Shown here piece after piece: positions 41,625 to 49,153 of a stretch of DNA of 64,000 nt (positions are counted from its first letter, which is position 1; every line of letters starts with the position of its first letter). Made by a program: the position numbers and the translations under genes. This DNA comes from Blastococcus fimeti (GTDB taxonomy: Bacteria > Actinomycetota > Actinomycetes > Mycobacteriales > Geodermatophilaceae). The notes beneath the pieces are model-generated. The model saw only the letters and a list, made by a program, of their open reading frames with translations, did not search any database and had not been told where the DNA came from. The stretch covers positions 248,001-312,000 of the forward strand of contig FNAW01000003.1 in the NCBI GenBank assembly GCA_900102115.1, given 5' to 3'.

Positions 41625-43169
41625 TCAGCTCACCGTGCTGGCGTACTCGTCCCGCAGCTTGCCCTTGACCATCTTCCCGGTGGGCGTGCGGGGGAGGGCC
41701 TCGCGGAAGTGGAACTCGCGCGGCACCTTGAAGCCCGACAGGTGCTCACGGGCGAAGGTGGCGAGCTCGGCGGCCAGTTCCGGCGTCCCTTCGACGCCCG
41801 GGGCGGGCTCGACGAAGGCCACCACGCGCTCGCCCATCTCGGCGTCCGGGACGCCGATGACGCCGATGTCGGCCACCGCCGGGTGCAGCGTGAAGACGTT
41901 CTCGATCTCCTGCGGGTAGATGTTCACCCCGCCCGAGATGATCATGAACGAGGAGCGGTCGGTGAGGTACAGGAAGCCGTCCTCGTCCACGTAACCGAGG
42001 TCGCCCACCGTCGTCCAGTTGGGGTGCTCGGGGTGCTCCGCGCTCCGGGACTTCTGCTCGTCACCGTGGTAGCTGAAGGGCCGGCTCTCGGTCGCGGAGG
42101 CGAAGTAGACCGTCCCGATCTCGCGCGGGCCCAGCTCCTTGCCGTCCGGTCCGCAGATGTGCAGCGCGCCCGCGGTGCTGGGACGGCCCACCGAGCCCGG
42201 GTGCTCCAGCCACGTCGCCGAGTCGATGAACGTGGAACCGGCGGCCTCGGTCGAGGAGTAGTACTCCATGATGATCGGCCCGAGCCAGTCGATCATCGCC
42301 CGCTTGACGTCGGGCGGGCACGGCGCCGCCGCGTGGATGACCATCTTCAGCGAGGAGAGGTCGTAGCTGCTGCGCACGGACTCCTCCAGCTTGAGCATCC
42401 GCACGAAGTGCGTCGGCACCATCTGCGTCTCGGTGACGCCGAACCGCTGGATCGCCTCGAGGACGCCCTCCGGGTCGAACTTCTCCATCATCACCACGGT
42501 GCCGCCCAGGGACTGGACCGCGGCCATGAACGCCATGGGCGCCGCGTGGTACGCCGGCGCGGGGGAGAGGTAGACGGTGTTCTCCGTCATCCCGTACAGC
42601 AGCTGCAGCACCATCGACATCGAACTCTGCTGCTCCACCGGCTCGCCGGTCAGCGGGCGCTTGATGCCCTTCGGCCGCCCGGTCGTGCCCGAGGAGTAGA
42701 GCATCGTGTCGCCGCGGGGCTGGTCCTCGATGGGGGCGTCGGAGGCGGCGTCCCGCACCTCCTCGTAGCTGCCGTAACCGGGCAGCGTCCCGCCGAAGGC
42801 CAGCCGGTGCTCGACGCCCGGCGTCTGCAGCTTGGCGGCGAGCTCGGCCAGGTTCGCCGACACGAACAGCACCCGCGCGCCGGAGTTCTCGACGATGTAC
42901 TCGGCCTCGGCCGGAGCGAGGTGGCTGTTGACGAAGGTGACGTACAGCCCGATCCGCACGCCGGCCCAGTACAGCTCCAGGGCCTCGGGCACGTTGTCGC
43001 TGAGCACCACCACGGAGTCACCGGTCTGCAGTCCGACGGTGTCGCGGAGGAAGTGCGCCGTCCGTCGACTGTTGTCGTCCAGCTCCCGGTAGGTCAGCGA
43101 GCGGCCGGAGCCGCTCATGACGATCGCGAGCTTGTCCGGCGTCTTCTGGGCCCAGGTTCCGGGGTACAT
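41625..43169 (-). CDS. Acyl-CoA synthetase (AMP-forming, FadD type)
   Basis: A 514-residue adenylate-forming enzyme. LYSSGTTGRPKGIKR (P-loop), YYSSTEAAG, VGDLGYVDEDGFLYL and a C-terminal PRTPTGKMVKGKLR with the catalytic Lys are seen. It activates a carboxylic acid to a CoA thioester, the entry step of this pathway. The ATG has a TACTTT hexamer six bases upstream and appears leaderless. A KstR-like inverted repeat overlaps that promoter. Confidence 0.93.
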   Translation of the reverse strand: MYPGTWAQKTPDKLAIVMSGSGRSLTYRELDDNSRRTAHFLRDTVGLQTGDSVVVLSDNVPEALELYWAGVRIGLYVTFVNSHLAPAEAEYIVENSGARVLFVSANLAELAAKLQTPGVEHRLAFGGTLPGYGSYEEVRDAASDAPIEDQPRGDTMLYSSGTTGRPKGIKRPLTGEPVEQQSSMSMVLQLLYGMTENTVYLSPAPAYHAAPMAFMAAVQSLGGTVVMMEKFDPEGVLEAIQRFGVTETQMVPTHFVRMLKLEESVRSSYDLSSLKMVIHAAAPCPPDVKRAMIDWLGPIIMEYYSSTEAAGSTFIDSATWLEHPGSVGRPSTAGALHICGPDGKELGPREIGTVYFASATESRPFSYHGDEQKSRSAEHPEHPNWTTVGDLGYVDEDGFLYLTDRSSFMIISGGVNIYPQEIENVFTLHPAVADIGVIGVPDAEMGERVVAFVEPAPGVEGTPELAAELATFAREHLSGFKVPREFHFREALPRTPTGKMVKGKLRDEYASTVS

Positions 43170-43177
43170 GGCTCGAA

Positions 43178-43195
43178 AGTAGAACCTGATCTACT
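43178..43195. promoter_or_regulatory. KstR-like operator overlapping the fadD promoter
   Basis: AGTAGA-ACCTGA-TCTACT: two perfect six-base arms. The core TAGAACCTGATCTA (43180-43193) matches the KstR consensus TnnAACnnGTTnnA on the left and deviates on the right (GAT for GTT). It overlaps the minus-strand -10 TACTTT (43181-43176), so binding would block fadD transcription. Confidence 0.55.
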
Positions 43196-43267
43196 TAGTC
43201 ACAAGACCCCGAGCCGAACTGTCGCGGACGCACCCGTGAGCCGCCCGGATGCCCCGGGCACGACCGA

Positions 43268-43304
43268 GAGCCGGGTGCCGGACGAGGTGTCCGGCACCCG
43301 GCTC
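43268..43304. terminator. 16-bp perfect hairpin after the acyl-CoA dehydrogenase pair
   Basis: GAGCCGGGTGCCGGAC (43268-43283) pairs without mismatch with 43289-43304 around the loop GAGGT. It lies downstream of the acyl-CoA dehydrogenase stop (43321) on the minus strand, ahead of the fadD promoter. It likely separates the two units or partially attenuates read-through. Confidence 0.75.
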
Positions 43305-43320
43305 CCCGGGTGGATCCAGG

Positions 43321-44409
43321 TCAGACGGCGAGCTTCTCCGCGATCCGGTCCTGCTGCGCCGCCGGGCCGCCGAGCAGCACGTTCCCGGTGATGGCGCTGC
43401 GGTAGTACAGGTGCGCGTCGTGCTCCCAGGTGAAGCCGATGCCGCCGTGCAGCAGCATCGTCTGCTTGGCCGCCTCGACGTACCCGGAGGAGGCCAGGTG
43501 GCGGGCGACGGCGGCGTCGAGCGACGCGGTGTCGCTGCCCTCGGCCAGCGACTCGGACGCCTTGCGGATGGCGGCGTCGGTGAGCGCCCAGTCGGTGTAG
43601 ATGTCGGCGAGCGGGTGCTTGACGCCCTGGTAGATGCCGATCGGCTGGCCGAAGCTGTAGCGGATCTTGGCGTACTCGGTCGTCATGTCCAGGCAGGCCT
43701 TGGTCGCCGCGGCCTGCTCGCTGGCCAGGGCGAGGTTCGCCAGGTCGGCCACCGAGTCGACGGCGGCGGCCGCGTCCCCGGCGAGCAGCCGGCCCGGGGT
43801 GCGCTCCAGGGTGACGGTCGCGATGCCCCGGGTCAGGTCCAGCGCGTCGGCGGGCGTGATGGTGAGGCCGGGCGCGCCCTTCTCCACGAGGACGACGCCC
43901 GAGGCGGTGGTGACCAGCAGGACGTCGGCCTCCGCGGCGTTGAGGACCGCGGTCTTCGTGCCGGTGACGGTGCCGTCCTCGACGACGACGCTCGAGTCGG
44001 CCACGGCCCACGGGCGGCGGGCGCCCTCGCTGACGGCCAGCGTGCCGACGGCGGTGCCCTCGGCGAAGCGCGGCAGCCAGGTGGCCCGGGCCTCCTCGTC
44101 GTCCAGGGCGAGCAGCGTGCCGGTCGCCAGGACGCTGGTGGCGAGCACCGGCGTCGGCACGAGGCCGGAGCCGAGCTCGCGCAGCGCGACGACGAGGTCG
44201 GACCACGACGCACCGGCGCCGCCGTACTGCTCGGGGATCGGGAGGCCGGCGACGCCGAGCTCCTGGCTCAGCCGACGCCACACGTCCGGGTCGAAGGAGG
44301 CCTCGGAGGCGATGGTCTTCCGCACGGCGGACATCGGCGCCTGACCGGAGACGAAGCGCTTGACGCTGCTCGCCAGGTCGCGCTGGTCGTCGGTGTCGAT
44401 GAGGGTCAC
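43321..44409 (-). CDS. Acyl-CoA dehydrogenase, short subunit of a likely heteromer
   Basis: A 362-residue protein. IPEQYGGAGASWSDLVVALRELG, an N-terminal helical domain and the end HGGIGFTWEHDAHLYYRSAITGNVLLGGPAAQQ are typical of the smaller partner in actinobacterial alpha2beta2 acyl-CoA dehydrogenases. The usual catalytic EGT-Glu position reads GG. It starts 28 bases after the larger dehydrogenase and GTG 44409 follows a GGAG stretch. Likely works only as a complex with that neighbour. Confidence 0.88.
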   Translation of the reverse strand: MTLIDTDDQRDLASSVKRFVSGQAPMSAVRKTIASEASFDPDVWRRLSQELGVAGLPIPEQYGGAGASWSDLVVALRELGSGLVPTPVLATSVLATGTLLALDDEEARATWLPRFAEGTAVGTLAVSEGARRPWAVADSSVVVEDGTVTGTKTAVLNAAEADVLLVTTASGVVLVEKGAPGLTITPADALDLTRGIATVTLERTPGRLLAGDAAAAVDSVADLANLALASEQAAATKACLDMTTEYAKIRYSFGQPIGIYQGVKHPLADIYTDWALTDAAIRKASESLAEGSDTASLDAAVARHLASSGYVEAAKQTMLLHGGIGFTWEHDAHLYYRSAITGNVLLGGPAAQQDRIAEKLAV

Positions 44410-44437
44410 GGAGTGGCTCCTAGGGCTGACGCGGCGG

Positions 44438-45622
44438 TCACTTGGACAGCTTGAGCTGGTTGAAGGGCACGTTCTTGTCCACGCCGGCGTCCTTGGGCAG
44501 GCCCAGGACGCGCTCGGCGATGATGTTGCGCTGGATCTCGTTGGACCCACCGGCGGTCGCACCACCGGGCGCGGCCAGGATCGAGCGGGCGATCGGGAGG
44601 GTGTCCCGGGTCTGCAGCGCGATCTCCTCGCCGAAGATCTCCTGGACGAGGTCGGAGACCCAGAGGGGGAACGTGGCGCCGGCCAGCTTGGCCGCCGAGC
44701 CGCGCGCGCCGATCGGCACGCCGGCCTTGGCCTCCTGGTGCAGCACCGCGCTGTAGGACCGCATCGCGCTCTCGCGGGCGTAGACCTGGGCGAGCGTCCG
44801 GCGCACCGACGGGTCGCCGTCCAGGCCGCGGGCCCGGACCAGCTCGACCAGCGCGTCGTAGCCGAGCGGGTTGGCGCGCGCCCGGACGCCGGTGCCGATG
44901 GTGACCCGCTCGTAGCGCAGCATCGCCACGGCCACGGCCCAGCCGTTGTTGACCTCGCCGATGACCGCGTCCTCGGGGACGTGGACGTCGTCGAAGAAGA
45001 CCTCGTTGAACGGCGCGTCGCCGGTGGCCACGACCAGCGGGCGCACGGTGACGCCGGGGTGGTGCAGGTCGACGATGAACATCGTGATGCCCTGGTGCTT
45101 GGGCCGCGTCGGGTCGGTGCGGACCAGCACGGCGCCGAAGTCGCTGAACTGGGCGCCGGAGGTCCACACCTTCTGGCCGTTGATCAGCCAGCCGTCCTCG
45201 ACGCGCACGGCGGAGGTCTGCAGGCTGGCCACGTCCGAGCCGCCGCTGGGCTCGGAGAACAGCTGGCTCCAGATCTCGTCGCCGCGGAGCATGGGCGCGA
45301 TGTGCCGCTTCTTCTGCTCCTCGGTGCCGAACTCGAGGAGCACGGGCGCGGGCATGCCCAGGCCGATGACGAAGGGGCCGACCGGCATCCGGAAGTCGGC
45401 CGCCACCTCGTTGAAGGCCAGCTGCTCGGCGGTGCCGAGGCCCTGACCGCCGTACTCCTTCGGCCAGGTGATGCCGGCGAGCCCGGCCTCCCACAGGCCC
45501 TTCTGGAAGGCCTTGGACTCCTCGATCGTCGCGCCGCCGCTGCTGGGTTCGTTGTCGTCGAACGGCTTGGCGTTCTGCTGGAGCCAGGCCAGGGCCTTGG
45601 CCCTGAACTCGTCGGTCGACAT
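44438..45622 (-). CDS. Acyl-CoA dehydrogenase, long subunit of a likely heteromer
   Basis: A 394-residue protein. LAGITWPKEYGGQGLGTAEQLAF, LFSEPSGGSDVASLQT, INGQKVWTSGAQFSDFGAVLVRT and AGGSNEIQRNIIAERVLGLPK match the FadE26/28-like large subunit of steroid side-chain dehydrogenases. The EGTNE glutamate is replaced by G. ATG 45622 follows GGAAGG. A KstR box lies 90 bases upstream (45712-45725). Confidence 0.9.
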   Translation of the reverse strand: MSTDEFRAKALAWLQQNAKPFDDNEPSSGGATIEESKAFQKGLWEAGLAGITWPKEYGGQGLGTAEQLAFNEVAADFRMPVGPFVIGLGMPAPVLLEFGTEEQKKRHIAPMLRGDEIWSQLFSEPSGGSDVASLQTSAVRVEDGWLINGQKVWTSGAQFSDFGAVLVRTDPTRPKHQGITMFIVDLHHPGVTVRPLVVATGDAPFNEVFFDDVHVPEDAVIGEVNNGWAVAVAMLRYERVTIGTGVRARANPLGYDALVELVRARGLDGDPSVRRTLAQVYARESAMRSYSAVLHQEAKAGVPIGARGSAAKLAGATFPLWVSDLVQEIFGEEIALQTRDTLPIARSILAAPGGATAGGSNEIQRNIIAERVLGLPKDAGVDKNVPFNQLKLSK

Positions 45623-45711
45623 GGTGATGGGTCCTTCCTGCGGGGGTGGCGGCACGGTCCCGGGAATCGCTGCGGTCGGTGCCGAGGTGGGACGGGAGAG
45701 CGGAGCCGGGT

Positions 45712-45725
45712 GAGAACACGTTCTA
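45712..45725. promoter_or_regulatory. KstR-type operator upstream of the acyl-CoA dehydrogenase pair
   Basis: GAGAACACGTTCTA is a near-perfect match to TnnAACnnGTTnnA, differing only at the first base. It lies between the regulator gene and the fadE pair in front of the fadE start. Confidence 0.78.
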
Positions 45726-45789
45726 CCTACGCGGCCCGGCCATCGTCGTATCGGGATCGGACGGCTGTCAAGCAACGGCCGCCGGTAGG

Positions 45790-46425
45790 TCAGGTGAGCA
45801 GCTTTCGCGCCGCGAACCGGATCCGTTCGTCAGCGGCCTCGGCGGTCAGCCGGCCGTTGAGCCAGTCGATCGTGCAGCCGATCCACAGCGACTCGACCAT
45901 CTGGAGCGCCAGCTGCTGCTCGGCGGTGACCTCGTGGTCGCTGCCCCACGCGGCGGCGGCGGCGATCCGGACGAAGGTGGTGTCGTGGTCGCCCGGCGGC
46001 CGGCTCGTCTCGTGCGCCCCGAACGCGACCGGCGACTGGCGGACCGACAGCGCGGCGTGCGCGTACCCGGGGTCGTTGCGCATCGCCTGGAAGGCGCGGG
46101 CGAAGACCTCGCCCGCGCGCACCTCGGGCGTCGCCCCGCGGGGGCGGCGCGTCGAGACGTCCTGGTCGAGCCTGGCGATCTCGTACCGGACGGCGGCGAG
46201 CAGCAGCTGGTTCTTGGAGGGGTAGTAGCGGTAGAGCGTGGCGAGGGCGACCTGGGCGATCCGCGCCACCTCGCGCATCTGGACCGCCTCGTAGCCGCCC
46301 TGCCCGGCGAGCTCGATCGCCGCGCGGATGATGCGCTCCACCCGCGCGGCCTGGGCCTCCGACGTGCGACCGGACAGGCGTTCCTCGGGCAGGACGTCGT
46401 CGGCGTCGGCCACGGCGCTGCTCAC
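45790..46425 (-). CDS. TetR-family regulator resembling KstR
   Basis: A 211-residue protein with an N-terminal helix-turn-helix: AAIELAGQGGYEAVQMREVA followed by VALATLYRYYPSKNQLL. It closely tracks the KstR segment ending GGYEAVQMR and TLYRYFPSK. KstR represses cholesterol and lipid catabolic genes and is released by a CoA-thioester intermediate. The start overlaps the thiolase stop (GTGA), so it is cotranscribed with the lipid-transfer thiolase. KstR-like sites occur at four local promoters. Confidence 0.85.
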   Translation of the reverse strand: MSSAVADADDVLPEERLSGRTSEAQAARVERIIRAAIELAGQGGYEAVQMREVARIAQVALATLYRYYPSKNQLLLAAVRYEIARLDQDVSTRRPRGATPEVRAGEVFARAFQAMRNDPGYAHAALSVRQSPVAFGAHETSRPPGDHDTTFVRIAAAAAWGSDHEVTAEQQLALQMVESLWIGCTIDWLNGRLTAEAADERIRFAARKLLT

Positions 46426-47585
46426 GGCCGGCGGTTGCCCAGCACGAGGCTGCCGGCGGCGGCGAAGAACATGCCGACGCCCTGCACGAAGCTGGTCTCG
46501 ATCCCGGGCACCTGCACGACCGCCTCGCCGCGCAGCTGCCGCACCGCCTCCTGGATGGCGAACATGCCGTACATGCCGGTGTGCGTGTAGGAGAGCCCAC
46601 CGCCGTTGGTGTTCATCGGGAGGGCGCCGCCCTTGCCGGTGTTCCCCTCGGCGATGAAGTCCCGCGACTCGCCGCGGCCGACGAAGCCAAGGTCCTCCAG
46701 CATGTAGAGCGGGAGGTGGGCGAAGGCGTCGTAGGCCATCAGGTGGTCGACGTCGGCGTGCGTGATCCCGGCGGTCGCCAGGGCCTCGGCCGAGGCCAGG
46801 CGGAAGGCGCGGAACGACCCCGGGTCGGCCATCTGGGAGACCATCGGCGCCTCGGCCGACTCGCCCGAGCCCAGCAGGTGGACGGCGCGGTCGGCCGACG
46901 GCAGGTCGGCGGCCCGCTCGCTGCTCATCAGCACGAGGGCGCCACCGCCGTCGGTGACCACGCAGCACATGTCCTTGGAGAACGGCCAGGCGATCGGCGG
47001 CTGCTCGAGGACCGCCTCGACCGTCGTCGGCGTCCGGCGGGACGCCCGCGGGTTGTCGACCGCCCAGGCGCGCTGCGCCACGACGACCTGCGCCAGCGCC
47101 TCGCGCTCGAGACCGCGCTCGTGCAGGAAGCGCAGCGCCGGCACCGTGAAGGTCGAGTACGGGGTGTTCGCGCCGTAGACGGCCTCGAACTGGCCCTGCG
47201 GCGACGCCGGGTTGGGGCCCCGGCCGCCGACGCCGACGCGCGACCGGCCGGACTCGCCGTGCGTCACGAGGACGACGTCGGCAGCTCCCGCGGCGATCGC
47301 GGCGGCGGCGTGACGCACGTGCAGCATGAAGCTGCAGCCGCCGACCATCGTGCCGTCCAGCCAGCGCGGGGTGATGCCGAGGTGGTGGGAGACCTCGTGC
47401 GCGAAGGGCCCCGCCGTCGCGACGCCGTCGACGTCCTTCACGGTGAGGCCGGCGTCGGCGAGGGCGTTGCGCGCCGCCTGTGCGTGCAGGTCGAGGGTGG
47501 AGATGCCGGGCAGGCTGCCGATGTCCGTCGTCTCGGAGGCGCCGACGATCGCGATCCCGCCGCCGTGCATGGACGTCGTGCTCAT
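46422..47585 (-). CDS. Lipid-transfer-protein-type thiolase (Ltp family)
   Basis: A 387-residue thiolase-fold protein. Cys84 (MVGGCSFMLHVRHAAAAIAAG) occupies the active-site position and a late His lies in GGLSYTHTGMYGMFAIQEA. The short form without an SCP2 tail matches actinobacterial Ltp proteins, some of which act as retro-aldolases in steroid side-chain degradation with a DUF35 partner. ATG 47585 overlaps the DUF35 stop. Confidence 0.87.
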   Translation of the reverse strand: MSTTSMHGGGIAIVGASETTDIGSLPGISTLDLHAQAARNALADAGLTVKDVDGVATAGPFAHEVSHHLGITPRWLDGTMVGGCSFMLHVRHAAAAIAAGAADVVLVTHGESGRSRVGVGGRGPNPASPQGQFEAVYGANTPYSTFTVPALRFLHERGLEREALAQVVVAQRAWAVDNPRASRRTPTTVEAVLEQPPIAWPFSKDMCCVVTDGGGALVLMSSERAADLPSADRAVHLLGSGESAEAPMVSQMADPGSFRAFRLASAEALATAGITHADVDHLMAYDAFAHLPLYMLEDLGFVGRGESRDFIAEGNTGKGGALPMNTNGGGLSYTHTGMYGMFAIQEAVRQLRGEAVVQVPGIETSFVQGVGMFFAAAGSLVLGNRRP

Positions 47586-47986
47586 CGGGCTGCCTCCGCC
47601 GGGGTGAACATGGGGATCGCGTACTCGCCGCGCTGCTCGAAGGTCACCCGGAGCGGGAGGTCCAGCGGCAGGTTCTCGGGCAGCGGCTCGACCCCGACGA
47701 CGTTGGTCATCATGTGCGGCCCCTCGGCGAGCTGGACCAGGGCGATGACCAGGGGCGCATCGGACGGCGGGAAGGTCCGGTGGTTGATGACGTAGGAGAT
47801 CAACGTCGCCCGGCCGCTGGTGACCCGCCACTCCACGGCGTCCGAACCGCAGCGAGGGCAGAACGGGCGCGGGTAGAAGTAGTACTCGGTGCAACTCGTG
47901 CACTGCTGGATGCGCAGCTCCCCGGCCGCCGCTCCCTCCCAGTACGGCGCCGTCTCCGGCGTGGGAACGGGTGTCGGACCGGGCAT
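47582..47986 (-). CDS. DUF35 zinc-ribbon/OB-fold acyl-CoA-associated protein
   Basis: A 134-residue protein. A rubredoxin-like zinc ribbon has C29-x2-C32 and C43-x2-C46 (QQCTSC, PFCPRCG), followed by the OB-fold region RATLISYVINHRTF. DUF35 proteins bind Ltp thiolases and channel CoA esters. ATG 47986 is chosen because AAAGGA lies six bases upstream; ATG 48001 is earlier but has no such site. It leads the operon with the thiolase and KstR-like gene. Confidence 0.88.
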   Translation of the reverse strand: MPGPTPVPTPETAPYWEGAAAGELRIQQCTSCTEYYFYPRPFCPRCGSDAVEWRVTSGRATLISYVINHRTFPPSDAPLVIALVQLAEGPHMMTNVVGVEPLPENLPLDLPLRVTFEQRGEYAIPMFTPAEAAR

Positions 47987-48042
47987 CGGCCGTCCTTTCA
48001 CGGAGTGGCTGGGCCGGCTCCGCGGGTGACGCAGCGCACAAC

Positions 48043-48056
48043 CAGAACAAGTTCTA
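48043..48056. promoter_or_regulatory. KstR-type operator of the DUF35-thiolase-regulator operon
   Basis: CAGAACAAGTTCTA fits TnnAACnnGTTnnA except for the first base. It lies 57 bases ahead of the DUF35 start and would make the regulator self-repressed. Confidence 0.78.
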
Positions 48057-48131
48057 GGTCAAGCGTCAGTCGTACGGCCGCTGGTTGTCAAGGTGCCCGC
48101 CGCACCCTTGCGGTTCTCGTCGCCGGGGTAG

Positions 48132-48145
48132 TAGAACGTGTTCTC
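48132..48145. promoter_or_regulatory. KstR-type operator of the SDR-LLM operon
   Basis: TAGAACGTGTTCTC matches TnnAACnnGTTnnA except for the last base. It sits 74 bases ahead of the SDR start and 76 bases from the first site, so each divergent promoter has its own box. Confidence 0.78.
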
Positions 48146-48218
48146 GTATGCGCCGCCAGCGAGCGGCCCGGGCGGTCGCCAGGCGTGCGGTGCCCTTCTT
48201 CCTCACGAGAGGCACGAC

Positions 48219-49142
48219 ATGAGCAGCACCCTGGACGGCCGAGTCGTCATCGTCACCGGAGCCGGTCGTGGCATCGGCGCCTCCGTCAGCCGGCTCTTCG
48301 CCGAGCAGGGCGCCAAGCTCGTGCTCAACGACCTGGGCGCCAACCCGGACGGCACCGGCGGCGACGAGGGACCGGCCCGCGAGATCGCCGACGAGATCAC
48401 CCGGGGCGGGGGCGAAGCGGTCAGCGACGGCGGCGACATCGCGGACACCGCCACCGGCAAGCGGCTGGTGGACCTGGCGGTGAGCACCTACGGGAAGCTC
48501 GACGTCGTCGTCAACGTGGCGGGCATCCTGCGCGACAAGATGATCTTCAACCTGGACGACGAGGACTGGGACGCCGTCATCCGCGTCCACCTGCGCGGCC
48601 ACTTCAGCACGATCAAGCCGGCCGCCGCCTACTGGCGCGAGCAGCGCAACCCCGACGGCCACTACCGGATCATCAACTTCACCTCGGACTCCGCGCTCCA
48701 GGGTTCGCCCGGACAGCCCAACTACGCGGCCGCGAAGATGGGCATCATCGGCCTGACCGCCTCGGTCGCCAACGCGCTGGGCCGGTACGGCGTCACCGCC
48801 AACGCCATCGCCCCCGGTGCGGCGACGCGTCTCACGGCCACCATCCCGCAGGACAAGAAGCTGGGCGGCGACCGGCCGGCCGCGGACGACTCGCGGTCGC
48901 CGGACAACATCGCGCCGCTCGTCAGCTACCTGGCCAGCGAGGCCTCCGACTGGATCTCCGGGCGCACCCTCGGGGCCGCCGGGTACGGCGTGACGCTGTG
49001 GAACAACCCGGAGGTGCGCGGCCGGATCAGCTCCGAGGGACCCTGGGACCTCGACGACCTGGCGCAGCAGATGGAGAAGGAGTTCCGGCCGCTGGCCGAG
49101 GGGCTCCACCCGTCGATCTTCATGGGTCAGATCCCGAAGTAG
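48219..49142 (+). CDS. SDR oxidoreductase (3-hydroxyacyl-CoA dehydrogenase-like)
   Basis: A 307-residue protein. VTGAGRGIGASVSRLFAEQGAK starts the Rossmann fold, with VVNVAGILRDKM, INFTSDSALQG and YAAAK at the catalytic site. The LNDLGANPDGTGGDEGPA segment and the C-terminal extension are typical of MFE2/17beta-HSD4-like dehydrogenases. It may oxidise a 3-hydroxyacyl-CoA of the same pathway. The divergent region carries two KstR-like boxes. Confidence 0.88.
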   Translation: MSSTLDGRVVIVTGAGRGIGASVSRLFAEQGAKLVLNDLGANPDGTGGDEGPAREIADEITRGGGEAVSDGGDIADTATGKRLVDLAVSTYGKLDVVVNVAGILRDKMIFNLDDEDWDAVIRVHLRGHFSTIKPAAAYWREQRNPDGHYRIINFTSDSALQGSPGQPNYAAAKMGIIGLTASVANALGRYGVTANAIAPGAATRLTATIPQDKKLGGDRPAADDSRSPDNIAPLVSYLASEASDWISGRTLGAAGYGVTLWNNPEVRGRISSEGPWDLDDLAQQMEKEFRPLAEGLHPSIFMGQIPK

Positions 49143-49153
49143 GAGGAGGAGCG

